DNA from: Zhihengliuella alba
Lineage (GTDB): Bacteria; Actinomycetota; Actinomycetes; Actinomycetales; Micrococcaceae
DNA length: 64,000 nt
Direction: 5' to 3'
Assembly: GCF_039538765.1 (NCBI RefSeq)
Contig: NZ_BAABCJ010000001.1
Coordinates: forward strand, 186,001 to 250,000
Both the position numbers and the translations under genes were made by a program. Under the pieces are notes generated by a model. It was not told the DNA's origin and did no database searches. It saw only the letters and a program-made list of their open reading frames with translations. Shown here one piece after another: positions 7,422 to 16,885 of this stretch (position 1 is its first letter; each line of letters opens with the position of its first letter).

Positions 7422-9302
7422 ATGACAAACGGACCCGACATCAGCCCGGCGCTGGTGGCCAGGACGGCCAACCGCGCAAAGGATGTTGCTCCTGTCTCTT
7501 CCGTTGTGGAGGGGCCGAATCCCGTGCAGGGACCGAACAACTCCGTGCCCCCCACTGCAATGACTGGCTCACAAGCCATCGTTCGTTCACTGGAAGAACT
7601 GGGCGTCACAGACGTCTTCGGGTTGCCGGGCGGGGCCATCCTCCCCACCTACGACCCCCTGATGGACTCCAGCGTGATCAACCACGTCCTGGTCCGTCAC
7701 GAGCAGGGAGCCGGCCACGCCGCCCAGGGCTACGCCATGGTCACGGGCGAGGTCGGCGTGTGCATCGCCACCTCCGGCCCGGGGGCCACCAACCTCGTCA
7801 CCGCCATCGCCGACGCCCACATGGACTCGGTCCCGATGGTCGCCATCACCGGTCAGGTCAACAGCGCCGTGATCGGCTCGGACGCCTTCCAGGAGGCGGA
7901 CATCGTCGGCATCACCATGCCGATCACCAAGCACTCGTTCCTCGTCACCGACGCGCAGGAGATCCCGCGCGTCCTCGCCGAGGCGTTCTACATCGCCGGC
8001 AGCGGGCGGCCGGGGCCGGTCATCGTCGACATCTCCAAGGACGCCCAGCAGGCGACCATGGAGTTCTCGTGGCCGCCGCGGATCGATCTCCCCGGCTACC
8101 GCGTGATCAGCAAGGGCCACTCCAAGCAGCTGCGCGAGGCAGCGAAGCTGATCGCCTCGGCCCAGCGGCCCGCGCTCTACGTCGGCGGCGGCGTCATCAA
8201 GGCCCACGCCTCCCGGGAGCTGCGGGAGCTCGCCGAGTTCATCGGCGCACCGGTGGCCACCACCCTGCAGGCCCGGGGCGCGTTCCCGGACTCGCACGAG
8301 CAGCACGTCGGCATGCCCGGCATGCACGGCGCCGTCTCGGCGGTGACCGCGCTGCAGCAGTCCGATCTGCTGATCACCCTCGGGGCCCGCTTCGACGACC
8401 GCGTGACGGGCGTGCTCTCCACCTTCGCGCCGAACGCGAAGGTGATCCACGCCGACATCGACCCGGCGGAGATCTCCAAGAACCGCGTGGCGGACGTCCC
8501 GATCGTCGGCGACCTGGCCGACATCATCCCGGAACTGCTGGACGCCTGCCGCGCCCGCTTCGAGGAGTCGGGCCGCCCCGACCTCGCGGCCTGGTGGCGG
8601 ACGCTGGACCGGCTCCGCGAGACGTACCCGATCGGGTACACGGAGCCTCACGACGGACTCACCGCCCCGCAGCACGTGATCCAGCGGATCGGCGAGCTGA
8701 CCGGCCCGGAGGGCGTCTACGTCGCCGGCGTCGGCCAGCACCAGATGTGGGCCGCGCAGTTCGTGAAGTACGAGCGCCCGCACCAGTGGCTCAATTCCGG
8801 CGGTCTGGGCACCATGGGCTACTCGGTCCCGGCCGCGATGGGCGCCAAGGTCGGCAATCCCGACCGCGTGGTCTGGGCGATCGACGGCGACGGCTGCTTC
8901 CAGATGACCAACCAGGAGCTGGCCACCTGCGTGATCAACCAGATTCCGATCAAGGTCGCCGTCATCAACAACTCCTCGCTGGGCATGGTCCGGCAGTGGC
9001 AGACGCTGTTCTACGACTCCCGGTACTCCAACACGGATCTGAACACCGGCCACGGCACCGCCCGCATCCCGGACTTCGTGAAGCTCGCCGACGCGTACGG
9101 GTGCGTCGGCCTGCGCTGCGAGCGCCCCGAGGACGTGGACGCGACCATCGCCCAGGCGCTCGAGATCAACGACCGCCCGGTGGTCATCGACTTCGTGGTC
9201 AGCCGCGACTCGATGGTGTGGCCGATGGTTCCGGCCGGCGTCAGCAACGACCAGATCCAGATCGCGCGCGACATGACGCCGGACTGGGAAGAGGAGGACT
9301 AA
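7422..9302 (+). CDS. ilvB: acetolactate synthase, large (catalytic) subunit
   Basis: ThDP enzyme of 626 aa that makes acetolactate and acetohydroxybutyrate, the first common step of branched-chain amino acid synthesis; it acts with IlvN. The ThDP-activating glutamate is Glu94 in VRHEQGAGHAA, and the ThDP motif GDG..NN is in AIDGDGCFQMTNQEL...VINN near 490-520. The start chosen is ATG 7422, with AAGGAAG six to twelve bases upstream. Earlier in-frame codons (7365, 7389) lie in or directly after the attenuator hairpin and were rejected. The first 45 residues (rich in Pro, Val and Asn) precede the conserved TGSQAIVRSLEELGV. It is followed by ilvN after 3 bp. Confidence 0.97.
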   Translation: MTNGPDISPALVARTANRAKDVAPVSSVVEGPNPVQGPNNSVPPTAMTGSQAIVRSLEELGVTDVFGLPGGAILPTYDPLMDSSVINHVLVRHEQGAGHAAQGYAMVTGEVGVCIATSGPGATNLVTAIADAHMDSVPMVAITGQVNSAVIGSDAFQEADIVGITMPITKHSFLVTDAQEIPRVLAEAFYIAGSGRPGPVIVDISKDAQQATMEFSWPPRIDLPGYRVISKGHSKQLREAAKLIASAQRPALYVGGGVIKAHASRELRELAEFIGAPVATTLQARGAFPDSHEQHVGMPGMHGAVSAVTALQQSDLLITLGARFDDRVTGVLSTFAPNAKVIHADIDPAEISKNRVADVPIVGDLADIIPELLDACRARFEESGRPDLAAWWRTLDRLRETYPIGYTEPHDGLTAPQHVIQRIGELTGPEGVYVAGVGQHQMWAAQFVKYERPHQWLNSGGLGTMGYSVPAAMGAKVGNPDRVVWAIDGDGCFQMTNQELATCVINQIPIKVAVINNSSLGMVRQWQTLFYDSRYSNTDLNTGHGTARIPDFVKLADAYGCVGLRCERPEDVDATIAQALEINDRPVVIDFVVSRDSMVWPMVPAGVSNDQIQIARDMTPDWEEED

Positions 9303-9305
9303 GCC

Positions 9306-9824
9306 ATGGCACGTCACACACTCTCCGTGCTCGTGCAGGACGTCCCCGGCGTCCTGACCCGCGTCGCCGGCCTCTTCGCCCGCCGCGCGTTCAACATCCA
9401 CTCGCTCGCCGTGGGGCCGACGGAGCACGAGGGCATCAGCCGCGTGACCGTCGTCGTCGACGCCGAGGGCGACCTGCTGGAGCAGGTGACCAAGCAGCTC
9501 AACAAGCTCATCAACGTGCTCAAGATCGTCGAGCTCGTGCCCGAGGCGTCGGTGCAGCGCGACCACATCCTGGTCAAGGTCCGCGCCGACGCCGTGACCC
9601 GGCTGCAGGTGACCCAGGCCGCCGACCTCTTCCGCGCCAACGTCGTGGACGTGGCGACCGACTCCCTGGTGCTCGAGGCCACCGGCAACGCGGAGAAGCT
9701 CAACGCGCTCCTCTCCGTGCTGGAGCCCTTCGGCATCAAGGAGATCGTCCAGTCCGGAACGCTGGCCATCGGCCGCGGTTCCAAATCCATGTCGGAGCGC
9801 GCCCTGCGCTCCGTCTCCGCCTAG
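9306..9824 (+). CDS. ilvN: acetolactate synthase, small (regulatory) subunit
   Basis: 172 aa. The N-terminal ACT domain (MARHTLSVLVQDVPGVLTR, then VAGLFARRAFNIHSLAVG) binds valine for feedback inhibition; the C-terminal ALS_ss_C half starts near residue 80. It starts 3 bp after ilvB, with GGAGGA in the 3' end of ilvB as ribosome binding site. The length is normal and both domains are intact. Confidence 0.97.
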   Translation: MARHTLSVLVQDVPGVLTRVAGLFARRAFNIHSLAVGPTEHEGISRVTVVVDAEGDLLEQVTKQLNKLINVLKIVELVPEASVQRDHILVKVRADAVTRLQVTQAADLFRANVVDVATDSLVLEATGNAEKLNALLSVLEPFGIKEIVQSGTLAIGRGSKSMSERALRSVSA

Positions 9825-9856
9825 CTTTCCCAGCCCCGCACTACCAAGGAGTTACT

Positions 9857-10882
9857 GTGACCGAGTTGTACTACGACGACGACGCCGACCTGTCGATCAT
9901 CCAGGGCAAGAAGGTAGCCGTCATCGGCTACGGCTCCCAGGGCCACGCCCACTCGCTGAACCTGCGCGACTCCGGCGTCGAGGTCCGCGTGGGCCTCAAG
10001 GACGGCTCGAAGTCCCGCGCCAAGGCCGAGGAGGAGGGCCTGACCGTCGGCACCCCCGCCGAGGTCGCCGCGTGGGCCGACGTCGTCGTCATCCTGGCGC
10101 CGGACCAGGTGCAGCGCCACCTCTACAAGGAGGACATCGAGTCCAACCTGAAGGACGGCGACGCGCTGGTCTTCGGCCACGGCTTCAACATCCGCTTCGG
10201 CTACATCCAGCCGCCGGCCGGCGTGGACGTCCTCCTGGTCGCCCCGAAGGCGCCCGGACACACCGTGCGCCGCGAGTTCGTCGCCGGCCGCGGCATCCCG
10301 GACATCATCGCCGTGGAGCAGGATGCGTCGGGCACCGCCTGGGACCTGGCCAAGTCCTACGCCAAGGGCATCGGCGGCACCCGCGCCGGCGTCATCAAGA
10401 CCACCTTCACCGAGGAGACCGAGACGGACCTCTTCGGCGAGCAGGCCGTGCTCTGCGGCGGCGTCTCCCACCTGGTCCAGGCCGGGTTCGAGACCTTGAC
10501 CGAGGCCGGCTACCAGCCGGAGATCGCCTACTTCGAGGTCCTGCACGAGCTGAAGCTGATCGTCGACCTCATGTGGGAGGGCGGCATCGCGAAGCAGCGC
10601 TGGTCCATCTCCGACACCGCCGAGTACGGCGACTACGTCTCCGGCCCCCGCGTGGTCACCCCGGAGGTCAAGGAGTCCATGAAGGCGATCCTGGCCGACA
10701 TCCAGTCGGGTGCCTTCGCCCAGCGCTTCATCGACGACCAGGAGAACGGCGGCGCCGAGTTCCTCAAGCTGCGCGAGGAGGAGGCCGGCCACCCGATCGA
10801 GGCGACCGGCAAGGCCCTGCGCTCGCACTTCTCGTGGAGCCAGCAGGACGACGACTACACCGAGGGCAGCGCCGCCCGCTGA
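9857..10882 (+). CDS. ilvC: ketol-acid reductoisomerase (class I)
   Basis: NADPH- and Mg-dependent enzyme that converts acetolactate to dihydroxy-isovalerate. At 341 aa it is the short class I form. The Rossmann motif VIGYGSQGHAHSLNL is near residue 20, APKAPGHTVRREF near 130, and the C-terminal metal-binding region has ETDLFGEQAVLCGG and YFEVLHELKLIVDLM. The start is GTG 9857, with AAGGAG at 9846-9851. It is the last gene of ilvBNC and is followed by a strong terminator. Confidence 0.97.
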   Translation: MTELYYDDDADLSIIQGKKVAVIGYGSQGHAHSLNLRDSGVEVRVGLKDGSKSRAKAEEEGLTVGTPAEVAAWADVVVILAPDQVQRHLYKEDIESNLKDGDALVFGHGFNIRFGYIQPPAGVDVLLVAPKAPGHTVRREFVAGRGIPDIIAVEQDASGTAWDLAKSYAKGIGGTRAGVIKTTFTEETETDLFGEQAVLCGGVSHLVQAGFETLTEAGYQPEIAYFEVLHELKLIVDLMWEGGIAKQRWSISDTAEYGDYVSGPRVVTPEVKESMKAILADIQSGAFAQRFIDDQENGGAEFLKLREEEAGHPIEATGKALRSHFSWSQQDDDYTEGSAAR

Positions 10883-10927
10883 TCGTCCCCCTGATCAAGC
10901 GCGCGTCGCACGGTCGAACCGTACGAA

Positions 10928-10974
10928 CGAAGAGGTCGGCCCCCGCTGCGGAAGCAGCGGGGCCGACCTCTTCG
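10928..10974. terminator. bidirectional terminator between ilvC and the convergent CWB2 amidase
   Basis: A very long near-perfect hairpin, with CGAAGAGGTCGGCCCC paired across a GGAA loop. The symmetrical AAGAG/CTCTT ends let it serve both ilvC and the convergent gene. Confidence 0.8.
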
Positions 10975-11017
10975 TGTCGCTGGCTGGCAGCGGCCAGCCG
11001 TCAGCGGACGGGGACGG

Positions 11018-13492
11018 TCAGTAGCAGGGCGACATCCGTCCGACGGCGTTCGTCAGCACGCCCTCGCCGCCCACCAGGGTGGCCGTCGCGACGTCGGACT
11101 CCACCACGTCCGTGCGGATCCCGAGCGGGACGCAGGTGGGGTGCGAGAGGTAGAGCGGTGCGCGCCGGGTGCCGGCGATCGCCGCCGCGGCGAGCGCGTC
11201 CGGGAAGTCCCGGCCGGTCGCGAAATAGACCCGCGACGCGTGGTTCACGAGGCCCGAGTTGAGCTTCTGGGCGGTCTCGTACCGGTCGCTGCCGAACACG
11301 CGGCTGGGGGAGTAGGCGCTCAGCGAGCTGGCGATGCCGCGGGAGACCACGGCGGGTCCGCCCACGATGACCGCCTTGTCCACGCCCAGGCCGCTGAGCA
11401 CCCGCTGGGTCTCGGTGTTCGCCGTGGAGTTCTTGCCGGGCACGAGCATCACGATCGCCCCGTAGGACCCGGCCAGCGCCGAGGCGGCGAGCGCGTCCGG
11501 GTAGTCGAGCCCGGTCGCGATGTAGGCCCGGGACGCCGAGGGGAAGGCGCCGCGGACGACCTTGGCGGCCGTCGAGTAGCGGTTGTCGCCGCCGTGGCGG
11601 ACGACGTTCGACGTGTAGCGCTTGAGCTGGCTGGCCACGGTCGCGGAGACCGCACCCGACCCGCCGACCACCACGATCTTCCGCGGATTCAACCGGTCGA
11701 TCTCGGCCGCCACGGGGCTGGGGAGCCCGCCGGGCCGGGTCAGGAGAAGCGGGGCGTTCTGCCGCGCGGCCGCCGGGGCAGCGACCAGGGCGTCCGCGTA
11801 GTCGGCGCCCGTCGCGACGTAGACGGTCCCAGCACCGCTGGGGTAGGCCTGCCGCGACGCGGCCACGGCGGTCCGGTAGCGGTCGTCGCCGGCGATCCGG
11901 TAGGCGCCGACGCCGGTCTGGCCCGCGGCCTCGTTGGGCATCCACGACTTCGCGCCGGTGCGGACGCTGCCGAGGTATCCGTAGATCAGCCCCGGGCAGG
12001 TGGTGTAGCCGACGTCGCGGTGCCCGAAGACGCGCGGCAGCGTCACGGTGGCGCCGTCGTCGTGCTTCTGACTGCCGCGGCCGGCGACGAGCCGGACCGA
12101 GCCCGTCGGGTCGTACCCCCAGTAGGCCGCCTGCCAGCCGGCGATCTGCTGCAGCGAGCGGACCACGGCCGAGGACGGGCGCGTGGTCGTGTAGTCGCCC
12201 ATGACGGAGACGCCGAACGTGTCGCCGTTCCAGCCGGCGGCATGGGTCGCGATGCGGGAGACGCCGAGTCCGCCGCCGCGGCCCTCGTAGATGTTGCCCC
12301 ACTTGTCCACGAGCATGTGGTAGCCGATGTCGCACCAGGTCGGGTCCTTGGCCATGTGATAGCGCTGGATGCCGCGCAGGATCCCCGGTACCTGGGAGAC
12401 CGTGTAGCTGTTGGTGCCAGCGGTGTGGTGGACGATCGTGGCGTACTTGCGCTTGCTGTTCCCGAGGTCGCAGACCGGGGTCGCAGCGCCCCAGGAGGAG
12501 CGTGTGATGACCCGGTTGAGCACACTGGTGGAGGAGGTCGTCGCCGTCTGCACGGCCGTGCGCTCGACGGCGAGCGTCTGCAGTGCTGCTGCCCCCGTCG
12601 CGGCTGCGGTCGGCGACGTGCCGGGCTCGGCGGAAGAACCGGTGGAGCCATCGGCGTCCGGAGGCGACGACGGCGACGGCTGACCGCCGCCCGGTTCGGT
12701 CCGGGCCGGCTCTGATGCGGCGGGGGACGCCGTCTGCTGAGCGCCCTCGTTCGCCGGAGTCGGCGCCGACGCGCTCGGCTCGGCCGGGGGTTTCGCGGCT
12801 GGCGCCTCCGGCGACCCGGCGGAACTCGGCGTGGAGGACTCGGGTCCGCCCTTGCCCTCGGTGATCTCGCGGTCGACGTCGGTCACGGGGGAGGAGTACG
12901 CGACGAGTTCGAGCTCGGAGGAGAAGTCGGGGTTCGTGGCACGCGCCTCCACGGCCGTCGCCTCGGTCAGCGCCAGTGGCGCCGATGAGCCGGGTGCCTG
13001 GGCGGCCTGCTCCTCCTGGTCGTGGCCGCCGGGCGTCTCCTCCTCGGGCAGCTCCTGCCACTCGCTCCACTCGCCGTCGACCTTGGCGCGGTACTCCGCT
13101 GCCGGGTCGGTGCCGTCCCACGTGGCGCCGAGGACGGTGACCTCGGCGGGGTCGAGCTCCAGCGTGGCGACCGCCTGCGCGGTGACCTCCTCGACGGCCG
13201 AGTGGACCTCGGCCTCGGGGTTCGACGGTCCGTCCGGCAGCTGCGCCTCGACGGCGGCCGGGTCCGGGACCTCGCCGGCGGCCGCCTTGCCGAGCTCGAC
13301 GGGCTCGCCGTCGCCCTCGGACGCGGCAACCGACGGTGACGGCAGCGGGGCGGATGCCTGTGCCGCGGACGCGGGGACGGCTCCGGCCATCGTCAGCGAG
13401 ACGGACAGGACGGCCGTCAGAGCGGCGGTCGAGAGGGACAGGAGCGGTCCGCGGCAGGTGGGCGGGCCGGAGGCGGCGTTCTGAGGCGCCAT
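11018..13492 (-). CDS. secreted PGRP-type N-acetylmuramoyl-L-alanine amidase with three C-terminal CWB2 repeats
   Basis: Exported 824-aa wall hydrolase. The signal peptide ends near ASA-AQASA (about residues 40-46), and a Ser/Pro/Ala/Glu-rich linker follows (about 190-300). The PGRP/Amidase_2 domain (about 325-505) keeps the zinc ligands: His in IVHHTAG, His in FGHRDVG and Cys in TTCPG, plus the conserved YHMLVDKWGNIYEGR, so it should be active. Three cell-wall-binding-repeat-2 units follow, each with a [DN]RY motif (GDDRYRTA, GDNRYSTA, GSDRYETA) and an ATGxDxPDALA-type motif. The ATG at 13492 has GGAG nine bases upstream. CWB2 domains bind anionic wall polymers in other bacteria; here that is inferred. 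Confidence 0.9.
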   Translation of the reverse strand: MAPQNAASGPPTCRGPLLSLSTAALTAVLSVSLTMAGAVPASAAQASAPLPSPSVAASEGDGEPVELGKAAAGEVPDPAAVEAQLPDGPSNPEAEVHSAVEEVTAQAVATLELDPAEVTVLGATWDGTDPAAEYRAKVDGEWSEWQELPEEETPGGHDQEEQAAQAPGSSAPLALTEATAVEARATNPDFSSELELVAYSSPVTDVDREITEGKGGPESSTPSSAGSPEAPAAKPPAEPSASAPTPANEGAQQTASPAASEPARTEPGGGQPSPSSPPDADGSTGSSAEPGTSPTAAATGAAALQTLAVERTAVQTATTSSTSVLNRVITRSSWGAATPVCDLGNSKRKYATIVHHTAGTNSYTVSQVPGILRGIQRYHMAKDPTWCDIGYHMLVDKWGNIYEGRGGGLGVSRIATHAAGWNGDTFGVSVMGDYTTTRPSSAVVRSLQQIAGWQAAYWGYDPTGSVRLVAGRGSQKHDDGATVTLPRVFGHRDVGYTTCPGLIYGYLGSVRTGAKSWMPNEAAGQTGVGAYRIAGDDRYRTAVAASRQAYPSGAGTVYVATGADYADALVAAPAAARQNAPLLLTRPGGLPSPVAAEIDRLNPRKIVVVGGSGAVSATVASQLKRYTSNVVRHGGDNRYSTAAKVVRGAFPSASRAYIATGLDYPDALAASALAGSYGAIVMLVPGKNSTANTETQRVLSGLGVDKAVIVGGPAVVSRGIASSLSAYSPSRVFGSDRYETAQKLNSGLVNHASRVYFATGRDFPDALAAAAIAGTRRAPLYLSHPTCVPLGIRTDVVESDVATATLVGGEGVLTNAVGRMSPCY

Positions 13493-13683
13493 GGTGGGAC
13501 TCCAGTGATAGACGAAGACGGGTGGCGATGGCCACAGTCTTTATTCTGCCTGCATGCCGCCTCCGAATTAGCCTCGGCACGGCGCGTCGGCGTGTGGCGG
13601 ACGCCCTGAGGTGGGGCGAGTCTGCCACTGGCAGGCTAACGAGGGGTGACGGGAAGGGAAAGAGCAGGTCGGTCTTCTCGCGC

Positions 13684-13736
13684 CCGAACCCCGCTCGGGG
13701 GCGCTTCACCCTGTAATACTGCGGAGCGGGGTTCGG
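13684..13736. repeat. 13-bp perfect inverted repeat in the CWB2-amidase/serA divergent region
   Basis: CCGAACCCCGCTC (13684-13696) and GAGCGGGGTTCGG (13724-13736) are perfect inverse complements separated by 27 bp. The spacer contains TAATACT (13714-13720), a good -10 match. It could be an operator pair around a promoter or a transcribed hairpin. The rest of the 345-bp divergent region (13493-13838) shows no gene. Confidence 0.55.
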
Positions 13737-13838
13737 AGGCCGGGGCGGGCGCGGCATAGCCTAGCTTCGGCAGACCTGTGCCCTCAGCCGGGTCGCTGGT
13801 CGTGACCGCATCCCACACTCAGAGAAGGTGCCACCGCA

Positions 13839-15434
13839 GTGTCAGAGAACAAGCCCGTCGTTCTGCTCGCCGAAGAGCTCTCGCCCGCAACAGTCGAGGC
13901 CCTCGGTCCGGACTTCGAGATCCGCCAGACCAACGGTGCCGATCGATCTCAGCTGCTCGCGGCCATCGCCGACGTGGACGCCATCCTGGTCCGCTCGGCC
14001 ACCAAGGTGGACGCCGAGGCCATCGCCGCGGCCAAGAACCTGAAGGTCATCGCCCGCGCGGGTGTGGGCCTGGACAACGTGGACATCAAGTCCGCCACCC
14101 AGGCCGGCGTCATGGTCGTCAACGCCCCGACGTCGAACATCATCTCCGCCGCCGAGCTCACCGTCGGCCACATCGTCTCCCTCGCCCGTCGCATCCCGGC
14201 GGCCAACGGCGCCCTGAAGAACGGCGAGTGGAAGCGCTCCAAGTACGCCGGCGTCGAGCTCTACGAGAAGACGGCCGGCATCATCGGCCTCGGCCGGATC
14301 GGCGCGCTCGTCGCCGCCCGGCTCCAGGGCTTCGGCATGAAGATCGCCGCCTACGATCCCTACGTGACGGCCGCCCGGGCCCAGCAGCTCGGGGTGCAGC
14401 TGATGGACCTCGACGAGCTCCTCGCCTCTAGCGACTTCATCACCATCCACATGCCCAAGACGCCGGAGACCCTCGGTATGCTCGGCGCCGACGCCTTCTC
14501 GAAGATGAAGGAGACGGCGTACGTCGTCAACGTGGCCCGCGGTGGCCTGATCGACGAGGCCGCGCTCTACACGGCGCTGAAGGACGGCGAGATCGCCGGT
14601 GCGGGCGTCGATGTCTTCGTCAGCGAGCCCAGCACCGACCTACCGTTCTTCGACTTCGAGAACGTCGTGGTCACCCCGCACCTGGGGGCCTCCACCGAGG
14701 AGGCGCAGGAGAAGGCCGGCATCTCGGTCGCCAAGTCGGTGCGCCTGGCGCTGGCCGGTGAGCTCGTCCCCGACGCGGTCAACGTCGCCGGCGGGATCAT
14801 CGACGAGAATGTCCGCCCCGGCATCCCGCTGATCGAGAAGCTCGGGCGGATCTTCACGGCGCTCACCGAGGACTCGCTGGTGAGCCTCGACATCGAGGTC
14901 GCCGGGGAGATCGCCAGCCTCGACGTCAAGGCGCTGGAGCTGGCTGCGTTGAAGGGCATCTTCACCGACGTCGTATCCGAGCAGGTCTCCTACGTCAACG
15001 CACCGGTCCTGGCCGAGCAGCGCGGTGTCGCCGCGCGGCTGATCACCACCAGTGACTCGCCCGAGTACCGCAACGTCCTGAACCTGCGCGGGGCCACCAG
15101 CGACGGCCGCGTTCTCGCGGTGTCCGGCACCTTGACCGGGCCCAAGCAGATCGAGAAGCTCGTCGGCATCGACGGCTACGAGATCGAGATCCCGATCGCC
15201 GAGCACCTCGTGGTCCTGCGCTACGAGGACCGCCCGGGCGTCGTCGGTGCCCTCGGCGCCGTCCTCGGCGAGCGCGGGGTCAACATCGTGGGCATGCAGG
15301 TCGCCCCGAGCGCGGAGAGCGCCGAGGCCCTCGCGATCCTCACCGTCGACGATGCGCTCCCAGAAGGGACCCTCGAGCAGGTCCGCACCACCGTGGGCGC
15401 CACCTTCGCGCGCGAGGTCAACCTCGACGACTGA
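13839..15434 (+). CDS. serA: D-3-phosphoglycerate dehydrogenase
   Basis: NAD-dependent first enzyme of serine synthesis, 531 aa, the long form with an intervening domain and a C-terminal ACT domain (type I, as in mycobacteria). The Rossmann motif GIIGLGRIGALVAARL is near 150, the catalytic region VNVARGGLIDEAAL near 230, TPHLGASTEEAQ near 280, and the ACT domain (RYEDRPGVVGALGAVLG) near 460-530. The start is GTG with AGAAGG ten bases upstream. It is monocistronic, ending at a hairpin at 15461. Confidence 0.96.
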   Translation: MSENKPVVLLAEELSPATVEALGPDFEIRQTNGADRSQLLAAIADVDAILVRSATKVDAEAIAAAKNLKVIARAGVGLDNVDIKSATQAGVMVVNAPTSNIISAAELTVGHIVSLARRIPAANGALKNGEWKRSKYAGVELYEKTAGIIGLGRIGALVAARLQGFGMKIAAYDPYVTAARAQQLGVQLMDLDELLASSDFITIHMPKTPETLGMLGADAFSKMKETAYVVNVARGGLIDEAALYTALKDGEIAGAGVDVFVSEPSTDLPFFDFENVVVTPHLGASTEEAQEKAGISVAKSVRLALAGELVPDAVNVAGGIIDENVRPGIPLIEKLGRIFTALTEDSLVSLDIEVAGEIASLDVKALELAALKGIFTDVVSEQVSYVNAPVLAEQRGVAARLITTSDSPEYRNVLNLRGATSDGRVLAVSGTLTGPKQIEKLVGIDGYEIEIPIAEHLVVLRYEDRPGVVGALGAVLGERGVNIVGMQVAPSAESAEALAILTVDDALPEGTLEQVRTTVGATFAREVNLDD

Positions 15435-15460
15435 TCCGGGCGGGCGGGACCCGCACAGGA

Positions 15461-15514
15461 CGACGGCGGGGCGTCACCTCGCGGCCATGGCCGCGCCGGT
15501 GGCGCCCCGTCGTC
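15461..15514 (+). terminator. serA terminator
   Basis: Extended hairpin: GACGGCGGGGCGTCACC on the left pairs with GGTGGCGCCCCGTCGTC on the right with one bulge; the loop region contains the GGCCATGGCC palindrome. Confidence 0.65.
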
Positions 15515-15652
15515 ATCTCCAGCGACGGTGTTCTACAACGTTTGTGCATCGGCCGCTGAAACAGTTGTTCCGGGTGATATCTTTCTGCTCATCACACCAT
15601 TTCGGGTGATTCTCGCTCGCACTCACTACGTGCATTCACGAAGGGGACTCCT

Positions 15653-16705
15653 ATGTCCTTGAATTCCTCTGCGCCCGCGTCCGGGCGCTCGCGTCTCCAC
15701 CGAGTCCTCGTCGCCGGCCTGCTCACAGCAGCGATGGCGGTGACGGCCGCGCCGGCGGCCTCGGCCGCGCAGCCGGCGGCCGTCCCGCCCGGCGTCGATG
15801 TCGAGCGCCTCGGCGGCAGCAACCGCATGCAGACGTCGGTGGAGATCTCCAAGACGTACTTCCCGGGTGGATCCAGCGTCGTCTATCTGGCCACCGCCCA
15901 TGATTTCGCCGATGCGCTCGTCGCTGGCCCGGCAGCGGCCGCGGAGGGCGGCCCCGTGCTGCTGACCCCGGCGGGCGGGCTGGACGGGACCGTGGCTCAG
16001 GAGATCAAGCGCCTGGCCCCGTACAAGGTGGTCCTGGTCGGCGGCGAGGGTGCCGTCAGCCAGAAGGTGGCGGACTCCGTCGCGGAGATCGTCGGCGCGA
16101 AGGCGGTGGAGCGGATCGGCGGCGACAACCGCTACCAGACGTCGGCGAACATCGCGCGGGCCGTCTTCCCGGAGGGCGCCGAGGAGGCGTACCTCGCCAC
16201 CGGACTCGACTACCCGGACGCGCTGTCCGCTGCTCCGCTGGCCGGTGCGCTCGAGGTTCCCGTGGTCCTCGTCCGGGGCACCAGCACGAGCCCCGACGCG
16301 GAGACGGTCGCCCTGCTGGACGAGCTGGGGATCGTCCAGGCCTCCCTGGTGGGCGGCAACGGCGTCATCTCCGCCGGCTTCCAGTCCGGGCTGAAGGCCA
16401 GCGGCGTCGCCACATTCCGCTACGCGGGCAAGGACCGCTACCACACCAATCTCCTGGTGAATCGGGAGCTGCTCGGTTACTCGGGGGAGGTCATGCTCGC
16501 GACCGGCATGAACTACCCGGATGCCCTGGCCGGCGCGGCCTCGGCCGGCTGGCACGCTACGCCGATCTACCTCTCCCGGCCCACGTGCGTCCCCGCCGCC
16601 TCGCTGGCGGACTTCCTGGATCCGGACGCCGAGGTCGAACTGGTCACCCTGCTCGGTGGCGAGGGCGTGCTCTCGAAGAACGTGGCCAACCTGGGGTCCT
16701 GCTGA
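15653..16705 (+). CDS. secreted protein made of three CWB2 cell-wall-binding repeats
   Basis: 350-aa exported protein with a signal peptide (residues 1-about 38; hydrophobic core VLVAGLLTAAMAVTAAPAASA, AxA site). The mature part is three CWB2 repeats and little else, marked by GGSNRMQTS, GGDNRYQTS and AGKDRYHTN, each followed by an ATxxDF/YxDAL motif. The last repeat ends in LLGGEGVLSKNVANLGSC. It has no catalytic domain, so it may be a wall-coat or adaptor protein, or the binding half of a partner. AAGGGGAC lies seven bases before the ATG. It shares its repeat type with the amidase at 11018 and is separated from it only by serA. Confidence 0.88.
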   Translation: MSLNSSAPASGRSRLHRVLVAGLLTAAMAVTAAPAASAAQPAAVPPGVDVERLGGSNRMQTSVEISKTYFPGGSSVVYLATAHDFADALVAGPAAAAEGGPVLLTPAGGLDGTVAQEIKRLAPYKVVLVGGEGAVSQKVADSVAEIVGAKAVERIGGDNRYQTSANIARAVFPEGAEEAYLATGLDYPDALSAAPLAGALEVPVVLVRGTSTSPDAETVALLDELGIVQASLVGGNGVISAGFQSGLKASGVATFRYAGKDRYHTNLLVNRELLGYSGEVMLATGMNYPDALAGAASAGWHATPIYLSRPTCVPAASLADFLDPDAEVELVTLLGGEGVLSKNVANLGSC

Positions 16706-16789
16706 CCTGCAGCAGGGGTGCCTCCCCGCAGGGGCCCGGGACCGCACGGAGTCGCCGGTCCTGACCGCGGGAGCCCAACGATGAACGGC

Positions 16790-16828
16790 GAGAGCCGGCA
16801 CGGCGTCGAGGACGCTGTGCCGGCTCTC
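16790..16828 (+). terminator. terminator after the CWB2 protein
   Basis: GAGAGCCGGCAC (16790-16801) pairs with GTGCCGGCTCTC (16817-16828) around a short loop, followed by TTC. Confidence 0.75.
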
Positions 16829-16885
16829 TTCACAGGCGGTGCCGCACCGCCGGGGAACGCCCGTCGATGCGGTAAATTCTCTTGG

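Noticed and set aside
7397..9856. Very long frame running through ilvB and ilvN into ilvC
   Set aside because: Arg/Pro/His-rich out-of-frame reading; only its last part, from GTG 9857, is the real ilvC.
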